From NCBI GenBank assembly GCA_910577035.1, contig CAJTKW010000028.1, positions 14,928 to 22,298 of the forward strand: DNA of 7,371 nt, given 5' to 3'. The position numbers and the translations under genes are program-made. Positions 1 through 5,111 of this stretch are shown here, one piece after another. This DNA comes from an uncultured Acetatifactor sp. (GTDB lineage Bacteria; Bacillota; Clostridia; Lachnospirales; Lachnospiraceae). The first letter of the stretch is position 1; every line of letters begins with the position of its first letter. The notes beneath the pieces were generated by a model. That model did not search any database and was not told the DNA's origin. It was given only the letters and a program-made list of their open reading frames with translations.

Positions 1-1
1 T

Positions 2-346
2 ACCCATTATATGAACAAGGGATTATCTTATATGGAAGCGTACCGGCTGGGCAGCCAGGCGGTAACGGTGCCCAATGCCAGTGAGCATCAGCTGGGGCTG
101 GCCCTGGATATTGTATCGGATACCTTTGTCAAACTGGAGGAGGGCTTCGGGGATACGGAGGCCGGCAAATGGCTTGCGGCCAACAGTTATCGTTTTGGAT
201 TTATCCTGCGTTATCCAAAGGGTAAGGAAGATATTACGGGGATTGAGTATGAGCCCTGGCATTTCCGCTATGTGGGCGTGGAGGCGGCTACCCTGATTAC
301 GGAAAAGGGAATCACACTGGAAGAATTCTGGGAGGAGTATCTGTAA
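2..346 (+). CDS. D-alanyl-D-alanine carboxypeptidase, VanY/M15 family (C-terminal part, 5' end outside window)
   Basis: This is the C-terminal part of a zinc-dependent D,D-carboxypeptidase of the VanY (peptidase M15B) family, which removes the terminal D-alanine from peptidoglycan stem peptides outside the membrane. The frame is already open at base 2 (T-H-Y before the first ATG at 11), so the ATG at 11 is internal and the true start lies upstream. Counting from that ATG, the motif SEHQLGLALD (residues 24-33) supplies the family's zinc ligands H26 and D33. The motif EPWH (81-84) supplies the catalytic Glu E81 and the third zinc ligand H84. The segment between them (GKWLAANSYRFGFILRYP) is typical of the family. 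All active-site residues visible in this part are intact. Any signal peptide or membrane anchor would be in the missing N-terminus. The stop at 344-346 lies three bases before tgt, which suggests cotranscription. VanY-like proteins are common in non-resistant Clostridia, and nothing here indicates vancomycin resistance. Confidence 0.9.
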   Translation, partial: THYMNKGLSYMEAYRLGSQAVTVPNASEHQLGLALDIVSDTFVKLEEGFGDTEAGKWLAANSYRFGFILRYPKGKEDITGIEYEPWHFRYVGVEAATLITEKGITLEEFWEEYL

Positions 347-349
347 ATT

Positions 350-1483
350 ATGTATCGGGTGATAAAGCAGGAGGGAAGGGCAAAAAGGGCTGAGCTTACC
401 ACGGTTCACGGCTGCATTCAGACGCCCGTATTCATGAATGTGGGGACTGTGGCGGCCATCAAGGGCGCCGTTGCCACCTCCGATCTGGAAGAAATAAGAA
501 CACAGGTGGAGCTTTCCAATACGTATCATCTCCATGTCCGCCCCGGCGACAAGGTGGTGAAGCAGTTGGGAGGACTCCACAAATTTATGTCCTGGAACAG
601 GCCGATCCTTACGGATTCCGGTGGGTTCCAGGTCTTTTCCCTGGCAGGCTTGAGGAAGATCCGGGAGGAAGGGGTATATTTCAATTCCCATATAGACGGG
701 CGGAAGATATTCATGGGACCGGAGGAAAGTATGCAGATTCAGTCCAATCTTGCCTCCACGATTGCCATGGCTTTTGACGAGTGTGCGCCCAGCAAGGCGG
801 AGCGGCCTTATGTGGAGGCGTCGGTGGCCCGGACCACCCGCTGGCTGGAGCGCTGCAAAGCCGAGATGGCGCGCCTGAATTCCCTGGAGGATACCATAAA
901 CCGGAACCAGCTTCTGTTTGGGATTAACCAGGGTGCGGTCTATGCGGATATACGGGTGGAACATGCGAAGCGCATTGCGGAGATGGATCTGGACGGCTAT
1001 GCGGTGGGTGGGCTGGCAGTGGGAGAGACCCATGAGGAAATGTATTATATTCTGGAAGAAACAGTGCCCTTTCTGCCGCTGGATAAGCCGGTTTATCTGA
1101 TGGGGGTGGGAACCCCGGCAAATATTCTGGAAGGGGTGGAACGGGGCGTGGATTTCTTTGACTGTGTGTATCCCAGCAGGAACGGCAGACACGGACATCT
1201 GTACACCAACCATGGCAAGATCAATCTCTTTAACGCAAAATATGAGCTGGATGACAGGCCCATAGAGGAGGGCTGCGGCTGTCCGGCCTGCAGGCGGTAT
1301 TCCCGGGCATATATCCGGCACTTGCTGAAGGCAAAGGAGATGCTGGGCATGCGGCTGTGTGTGCTGCACAACCTGTATTTCTATAATACCATGATGGAGG
1401 AGGTCCGGGCGGCCCTGGAGGAGGGCCGGTTCGGGGAGTATAAGAGGAGAAAGCTGGAAAGTATGGCGGCAGGGCCGGTATAG
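350..1483 (+). CDS. tgt: tRNA-guanine(34) transglycosylase (queuine/preQ1 tRNA-ribosyltransferase)
   Basis: This cytoplasmic enzyme exchanges guanine at the wobble position of GUN-anticodon tRNAs for preQ1 or, in some bacteria, queuine. The product is 377 residues, a normal length for bacterial TGT. D89 in DSGGFQVF is the general acid/base position and D271 in FFDCVYPSR the nucleophile position. FDEC (142-145) and GGLAVGE (220-226) line the base pocket. CGCPAC (C309, C311, C314) with H340 forms the zinc site. Several usually conserved pocket segments differ from the B. subtilis or Zymomonas consensus: QGA instead of QGG (194-196), GPE instead of S/T-P-E (123-125), LASTI instead of LGSDI (134-138), and PSRNGRHG around 275-282. 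I recall similar variants in Lachnospiraceae, so they look lineage-typical rather than damaging. The start at 350 is three bases after the upstream stop; GGAGGAG at 331-337 is a somewhat distant ribosome binding site, so translational coupling is likely. queA is not adjacent within the window. Confidence 0.97.
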   Translation: MYRVIKQEGRAKRAELTTVHGCIQTPVFMNVGTVAAIKGAVATSDLEEIRTQVELSNTYHLHVRPGDKVVKQLGGLHKFMSWNRPILTDSGGFQVFSLAGLRKIREEGVYFNSHIDGRKIFMGPEESMQIQSNLASTIAMAFDECAPSKAERPYVEASVARTTRWLERCKAEMARLNSLEDTINRNQLLFGINQGAVYADIRVEHAKRIAEMDLDGYAVGGLAVGETHEEMYYILEETVPFLPLDKPVYLMGVGTPANILEGVERGVDFFDCVYPSRNGRHGHLYTNHGKINLFNAKYELDDRPIEEGCGCPACRRYSRAYIRHLLKAKEMLGMRLCVLHNLYFYNTMMEEVRAALEEGRFGEYKRRKLESMAAGPV

Positions 1484-1535
1484 CGCCTCGAATGCGTAAA
1501 CGGCGAACGGCTGTCCATGCTGGATGAGCTCCGTG

Positions 1536-1583
1536 TAAAAAAAGTATAAAGTGCTTGCAGGGCGGCAATTTATTGTGTATCAT
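1536..1583 (+). promoter_or_regulatory. Candidate promoter for yajC
   Basis: TTGCAG at 1555-1560 and TATCAT at 1578-1583 are separated by exactly 17 bases and resemble sigma-A -35 and -10 boxes; the -10 matches TATAAT at five of six positions, the -35 matches TTGACA at only three. An A-rich stretch just upstream (TAAAAAAAG, 1536-1544) could act as an UP element. Transcription would start near 1590, leaving a leader of about 55 bases before yajC. A second -10-like box, TAGAAT at 1591-1596, has no good -35 partner. No T-tailed terminator follows tgt, so yajC may also be read from upstream. Confidence 0.45.
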
Positions 1584-1636
1584 AGTATTTTAGAATAGGA
1601 AGGATGTCGGCGGAAGATGAATGCGGATGTCAGAAT

Positions 1637-1641
1637 GGAGG
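1637..1641 (+). promoter_or_regulatory. Ribosome binding site that sets the yajC start
   Basis: GGAGG lies four bases before the ATG at 1646. The earlier in-frame ATG at 1604 has AGGAAGG directly abutting it with no spacer, and its 14 extra residues (MSAEDECGCQNGGN) do not look like a YajC N-terminus, so 1646 is preferred. Confidence 0.7.
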
Positions 1642-1645
1642 AAAT

Positions 1646-1996
1646 ATGGGAATTCTTTTAACAGAGGGAGCTGCCGGTGCGCAGGGTGCAGCAGGTGATG
1701 CGACAATGGCAGGCGGCGGCCTGATCATGACGATAGCGGTATACGGCGTTCTCATTTTTGCAATGTGGTTCTTTTTGTTCCGGCCGCAGAGCAAGGAAAA
1801 GAAGAAAATGGCGGCAATGCTTTCACAGCTTGCCATAGGAGATGTGGTAATGACTACTTCCGGCTTTTACGGGGTTGTGATCGACATTTCCGATGAAGAC
1901 AATACGGTGATCGTGGAGTTCGGCAGCAACAAGAACTGCCGTATTCCCATGGAAAAGCAGGCGATCAGCCGTGTGGAAAAGCCAACGGAGGGCTGA
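1646..1996 (+). CDS. yajC: Sec translocase accessory subunit YajC
   Basis: YajC is a small single-pass membrane protein that associates with SecDF and the SecYEG translocon. The product is 116 residues. A small, glycine/alanine-rich N-terminus (1-24) leads into one hydrophobic segment (about 25-45, ending WFFLF). This is followed by the family hallmark RPQ (46-48) and a basic patch KEKKK (50-54) at the cytoplasmic face. The soluble domain shows the expected L-x-x-GD-V-V-M-T-T-S-G-F-Y-G pattern (62-76) and a beta-rich tail ending KQAISRVEK. The start at 1646 is chosen for its ribosome binding site and because the family starts close to the membrane segment. Placement after tgt is the common bacterial arrangement, but secD and secF do not follow; instead a strong terminator lies 24 bases past the stop. 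Identification is secure; the physiological role of YajC is poorly defined even in model bacteria. Confidence 0.95.
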   Translation: MGILLTEGAAGAQGAAGDATMAGGGLIMTIAVYGVLIFAMWFFLFRPQSKEKKKMAAMLSQLAIGDVVMTTSGFYGVVIDISDEDNTVIVEFGSNKNCRIPMEKQAISRVEKPTEG

Positions 1997-2019
1997 TGGT
2001 AACAGACCTGGCAAAACGG

Positions 2020-2079
2020 GGCAGTGCCCAAAGGATGCTTCCAGTTGAGTTCGGAAGCATTCTTTGACATTGCCTTTTT
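2020..2079 (+). terminator. Rho-independent terminator after yajC
   Basis: A 14-pair inner stem (2029-2042 with 2053-2066, one G-U pair) closes a 10-base loop, AGTTGAGTTC. Beyond a small internal loop, an outer 7-pair stem follows: GGCAGTG (2020-2026) with CATTGCC (2068-2074), one G-U pair. TTTTT (2075-2079) comes immediately after the outer stem. Long stem plus directly attached T-run is the classic intrinsic terminator form. It separates yajC from leuB, or acts as a partial attenuator if transcripts run on into leuB. Pairing was worked out by hand. Confidence 0.87.
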
Positions 2080-2089
2080 ATGGTATCAG
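2064..2089 (+). promoter_or_regulatory. Candidate leuB promoter overlapping the terminator
   Basis: A perfect -35 hexamer TTGACA (2064-2069) sits in the right arm of the terminator, and an extended -10-like element TGGTATCAG (2081-2089) follows the T-run. The 14-base spacing is shorter than normal, so the site would have to act mainly as an extended -10 promoter. The only DNA between terminator and leuB start is about 50 bases, which leaves little room for another promoter. Tentative. Confidence 0.3.
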
Positions 2090-2113
2090 CACAGTTATGC
2101 TGTTTATGAGCAG

Positions 2114-2120
2114 AAAGGGG
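2114..2120 (+). promoter_or_regulatory. Ribosome binding site that sets the leuB start
   Basis: AAAGGGG is eight bases before the ATG at 2129. The frame is open back to an ATG at 2024, but that extension would translate the terminator hairpin and has no LeuB similarity, whereas the 2129 start gives the canonical N-terminus MELHITCIPGDGIGPE. Confidence 0.75.
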
Positions 2121-2128
2121 TAGAGATT

Positions 2129-3220
2129 ATGGAATTACACATTACCTGCATTCCCGGTGACGGCATCGGGCCGGAAATCGTGGCGGAGGCAAAAAAGGTA
2201 CTGGTAAAGATTGCTTCCGTTTATGGGCACAAAATGGTATTTGAGGATATTCTGATGGGAGGAGCATCCATTGACGCCTACGGTGTCCCGCTGACAGATG
2301 AGGCGGTGGCGAAGGCAAAGGCCGCGGATGCGGTGCTCATGGGCTCCATCGGCGGAGATACCACGACATCTCCCTGGTATAAGCTGCCCCCGAACCTGCG
2401 TCCGGAAGCAGGGCTTCTCGGTATCCGCAAGGCCCTGAACCTGTTTGCAAATCTGCGTCCGGCTGTCCTGTATGACGAGCTGGCGGGGGCCTGCCCCTTA
2501 AAGGAGGAGATCAGCGGCCAGGGCTTCGATCTGCTGATAATGCGGGAGCTTACCGGAGGGCTGTACTTTGGCGAGCGTAAAACCATAGAAGAAAACGGGG
2601 TGCTGAAAGCCATTGATACCCTTACCTATGACGAGAACGAGATCCGCCGCATCGCGGTCAAGGGTTTTGACATTGCCCGAAAGCGCCGGGGGAAGGTGAC
2701 AAGTGTAGATAAAGCAAACGTGCTGGATTCCTCAAGACTTTGGAGAAAAGTAGTGGAGGAAGTGGCAAAGGATTATCCGGAGGTCACCCTGGAGCATATG
2801 CTGGTGGATAATTGTGCCATGCAGCTGGTGAAGGATCCGGCCCAGTTTGACGTGATTCTCACCGAAAATATGTTTGGAGACATTCTGTCCGACGAGGCGA
2901 GCATGGTCACCGGTTCTATCGGCATGCTGGCCAGTGCCAGCTTAAACGACAGCAAATTCGGCCTGTATGAGCCAAGCCACGGCTCTGCTCCGGATATTGC
3001 GGGGAAGGATATTGCAAATCCCATTGCCACGGTACTCAGTGCCGCCATGATGCTGCGCTACAGCTTCGACCTTGACAGGGAGGCGGATGCCGTGGAGGCG
3101 GCGGTGAAGCAGGTATTGAAAGAAGGCTTTCGTACGGGAGATATTATGTCGGAGGGCTGTAAAAGGGTGGGCTGCTCCGAGATGGGTGACCTGCTTGTTT
3201 CCCGGATAAACAGGCTGTGA
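2129..3220 (+). CDS. leuB: 3-isopropylmalate dehydrogenase
   Basis: LeuB oxidises and decarboxylates (2R,3S)-3-isopropylmalate to 2-oxoisocaproate with NAD+, a cytoplasmic step of leucine synthesis. The product is 363 residues, normal for the family. By alignment from memory to the Thermus enzyme, substrate arginines are R100, R110 and R139. The catalytic pair is Y146 (in GGLYFGER) and K195 (in SVDKANVLDSSRLWR). The divalent-metal aspartates are D227, D251 and D255, with the same 24 and 4 spacing as in Thermus. HGSAPDIAGKDIANP (284-298) is the NAD loop, and its aspartate D289 fits NAD rather than NADP use. LLGIRKALNLFANLRPA separates LeuB from isocitrate or tartrate dehydrogenases. leuA and leuCD, usual partners, are absent. 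Expression probably begins between the terminator at 2079 and the start, or by readthrough. ilvD follows after a 158-base gap that contains inverted repeats. Confidence 0.97.
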   Translation: MELHITCIPGDGIGPEIVAEAKKVLVKIASVYGHKMVFEDILMGGASIDAYGVPLTDEAVAKAKAADAVLMGSIGGDTTTSPWYKLPPNLRPEAGLLGIRKALNLFANLRPAVLYDELAGACPLKEEISGQGFDLLIMRELTGGLYFGERKTIEENGVLKAIDTLTYDENEIRRIAVKGFDIARKRRGKVTSVDKANVLDSSRLWRKVVEEVAKDYPEVTLEHMLVDNCAMQLVKDPAQFDVILTENMFGDILSDEASMVTGSIGMLASASLNDSKFGLYEPSHGSAPDIAGKDIANPIATVLSAAMMLRYSFDLDREADAVEAAVKQVLKEGFRTGDIMSEGCKRVGCSEMGDLLVSRINRL

Positions 3221-3290
3221 AGGGAGAATGCAGGGGATTCATTTTGCCGGCAGTATGACGGGAAATATGCAGAATAACAATAAAACAGCC

Positions 3291-3309
3291 GCAAATTCAT
3301 GAATTTTGC
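3291..3309. promoter_or_regulatory. AT-rich palindrome upstream of ilvD (candidate operator)
   Basis: AAATTCATGAATTT (3293-3306) is a perfect 14-base palindrome; flanking GC (3291-3292) and TGC (3307-3309) extend the pairing if one T is bulged. It lies about 70 bases before ilvD. Against the CodY consensus AATTTTCWGAAAATT the 15 bases from 3293 match at 10 positions, so a nutrient-responsive operator is possible but unproven. Its right half is shared with the neighbouring inverted repeat. Confidence 0.5.
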
Positions 3310-3326
3310 AGGGAACCCTGCAAAAT
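3303..3326. promoter_or_regulatory. Perfect 11-base inverted repeat upstream of ilvD
   Basis: ATTTTGCAGGG (3303-3313) and CCCTGCAAAAT (3316-3326) are exact reverse complements separated by AA. As RNA this gives a 10-pair stem with a GAAC loop. No T-run follows, so it is not a standard terminator on the + strand. It could be an operator, an RNA processing or stability hairpin between leuB and ilvD, or part of an alternative-structure switch with the palindrome at 3291-3309, whose right arm it shares. Confidence 0.6.
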
Positions 3327-3378
3327 AGCAGGATATGCGGAGCAGAGCAGCGTTTTCAAATGTGAGGAGGATAAGGAT

Positions 3379-5049
3379 ATGGTAAGCGATAACGCAAGAT
3401 CCGGTATGCAGCAGGCACCGGCGAGAAGCCTTTTTAATGCCCTGGGATTTACACCGGAGGAGATGAAGAAGCCCATGGTGGGCATTGTCAGTTCTTATAA
3501 TGAGATCGTACCGGGACATATGAACATTGATAAGATTGTGGAGGCTGTGAAGCTGGGAGTGGCAGAAGCCGGAGGAGTTCCGGTGGTATTTCCCGCCATC
3601 GCCGTGTGTGACGGTATTGCCATGGGGCATATCGGTATGAAGTATTCCCTGGTAACAAGGGACCTGATCGCGGACTCTACGGAGTGCATGGCCATTGCCC
3701 ACCAGTTTGACGCGCTTGTGATGGTGCCCAACTGTGACAAGAATGTACCCGGCCTGCTGATGGCGGCGGCCCGCCTGAATCTGCCCACGGTGTTTGTATC
3801 CGGCGGCCCCATGCTGGCCGGTCATGTCAGGGGACAGAAGAGAAGCCTTTCCTCCATGTTCGAGGCGGTAGGCTCCTATGCCGCCGGTACCATGACGGAG
3901 GAGGATGTCTGTGAATTTGAAAATAAGGTTTGCCCTACCTGCGGTTCCTGTTCCGGAATGTACACGGCCAATTCCATGAACTGCCTGACGGAAGCGCTGG
4001 GAATGGGGCTTAGGGGCAACGGGACCATCCCGGCTGTTTATTCCCAGCGGATAAAACTGGCGAAGCACGCAGGTATGGCGGTTATGGAGCTGTTCAGGAA
4101 GAATATCCGTGCCAGGGATATTATGACAAAGGAGGCGGTACTGAATGCGCTGACCGTGGACATGGCGCTGGGCTGCTCTACCAACTCCATGCTGCATCTG
4201 CCGGCCATTGCCCATGAGATCGGCTTTGACTTCGACATCAGCTTTGCCAACCCCATCAGCGAGAAGACGCCGAACCTTTGCCATCTTGCACCGGCGGGAC
4301 CGACCTATATGGAGGACCTGGACGAGGCCGGCGGCGTATATGCCGTCATGAAGGAGCTGGCGGACATGGGGCTGTTAAACACGGATTGCATGACGGTGAC
4401 CGGCAGGACCATCGGGGAGAACATAGCCGGGGCGGTGAACCGGAATCCGGAGGTGATCCGTCCCATAGACAATCCTTACAGCACCACCGGCGGCCTTGCG
4501 GTATTGAAGGGAAATCTTGCCCCGGACGGTTCCGTGGTGAAGCGTTCCGCAGTGGTGGAGGAAATGATGGTGCACGAAGGTCCGGCCAGGGTCTTTGACT
4601 GTGAGGAAGACGCCATTGAAGCAATCAAGGGCGGCAGGATTGTGGCGGGAGACGTGGTGGTCATCCGTTACGAAGGGCCCAAGGGCGGCCCCGGCATGAG
4701 GGAGATGCTGAATCCCACCTCTGCCATAGCAGGCATGGGGCTGGGCTCTTCCGTGGCGTTGATTACGGACGGAAGGTTTTCGGGAGCGTCCAGAGGTGCG
4801 TCCATCGGCCATGTATCCCCTGAGGCGGCAGTGTGCGGGCCTATTGCCCTGGTGGAAGAGGGCGACATTATCAGTATCAATATTCCGGAGCTTACCTTGA
4901 ATGTAAAGGTATCTGACGAAGAGCTGGCAGCCCGCCGGGGGAAATGGCAGCCCAGGGAGCCGGAGGTGACCACCGGATATTTGTCCAGATACAGGGAGCT
5001 TGTGACAAGCGGCAACCGGGGAGCAATCCTGGAGATTCCCAAGCGGTAG
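3379..5049 (+). CDS. ilvD: Dihydroxy-acid dehydratase
   Basis: IlvD is an iron-sulfur dehydratase that converts 2,3-dihydroxy-isovalerate and 2,3-dihydroxy-3-methylvalerate to the keto acids preceding valine and isoleucine. The product is 556 residues, typical length. Cluster cysteines are C119 in PNCDKN and C191 in CPTCGSCSGMYTANSMNC. The first region reads NEIVPGHMN (41-49), with G46 where plant and mycobacterial [2Fe-2S] enzymes have Cys. This resembles E. coli IlvD and suggests the oxygen-labile [4Fe-4S] type (inference). LGCSTNS (265-270), GPKGGPGM (433-440) and LITDGRFSGASRG (461-473, with the catalytic Ser in FSG) complete the signature. In the usually PEAxxGGPI motif there is Cys at 486 (AVCGPIAL), a mild oddity. 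GAGGAGG at 3364-3370, eight bases before the ATG, supports the start. ilvB follows 62 bases after the stop with no terminator, so the two are probably cotranscribed. Confidence 0.97.
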   Translation: MVSDNARSGMQQAPARSLFNALGFTPEEMKKPMVGIVSSYNEIVPGHMNIDKIVEAVKLGVAEAGGVPVVFPAIAVCDGIAMGHIGMKYSLVTRDLIADSTECMAIAHQFDALVMVPNCDKNVPGLLMAAARLNLPTVFVSGGPMLAGHVRGQKRSLSSMFEAVGSYAAGTMTEEDVCEFENKVCPTCGSCSGMYTANSMNCLTEALGMGLRGNGTIPAVYSQRIKLAKHAGMAVMELFRKNIRARDIMTKEAVLNALTVDMALGCSTNSMLHLPAIAHEIGFDFDISFANPISEKTPNLCHLAPAGPTYMEDLDEAGGVYAVMKELADMGLLNTDCMTVTGRTIGENIAGAVNRNPEVIRPIDNPYSTTGGLAVLKGNLAPDGSVVKRSAVVEEMMVHEGPARVFDCEEDAIEAIKGGRIVAGDVVVIRYEGPKGGPGMREMLNPTSAIAGMGLGSSVALITDGRFSGASRGASIGHVSPEAAVCGPIALVEEGDIISINIPELTLNVKVSDEELAARRGKWQPREPEVTTGYLSRYRELVTSGNRGAILEIPKR

Positions 5050-5099
5050 GTTCCGTTTGCGGCAACAGAGGGAAAACAGAAACAGTGGGAGAACAGAAC

Positions 5100-5104
5100 G
5101 GAGG
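5100..5104 (+). promoter_or_regulatory. Ribosome binding site that sets the ilvB start
   Basis: GGAGG ends seven bases before the ATG at 5112. The frame is open back into ilvD (ATG at 4944), but the extra 56 residues overlap ilvD out of frame and have no acetolactate synthase similarity; the family's N-terminus begins with the GSEIVVECLKEQGV-type segment given by the 5112 start. Confidence 0.8.
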
Positions 5105-5111
5105 AACGGAT

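Noticed and set aside
2..346. Vancomycin-resistance interpretation of the VanY-type gene.
   Set aside because: VanY-family carboxypeptidases are common housekeeping enzymes in Clostridia, and no vanH, vanA/B ligase, vanX or vanRS gene is visible.
23..1369. Long open frame on the - strand (448 codons) opposite the carboxypeptidase and tgt.
   Set aside because: It is antisense to two clearly recognisable genes and its translation (rich in His, Pro, Arg and Cys) shows no domain; GC-rich third positions in the + strand genes create such mirror frames.
1507..1543. Hairpin (ACGG with CCGT, inner TCCA with TGGA) after tgt, considered as a terminator.
   Set aside because: The stem has several bulges and is followed by a run of A, not T, on the + strand; on the - strand the T-run precedes rather than follows the hairpin.
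1618..1662. Short upstream frame of 14 codons (ATG at 1618, stop at 1660-1662) overlapping the yajC start.
   Set aside because: Only a weak ribosome binding site precedes it and the peptide (MNADVRMEEIWEFF) has no leader-peptide character such as runs of a regulatory amino acid.
3058..4284. Long open frame on the - strand (408 codons) over the leuB end and the first half of ilvD.
   Set aside because: It covers the intergenic inverted repeats and antisense of conserved IlvD motifs; the composition is His- and Arg-rich with no recognisable domain.
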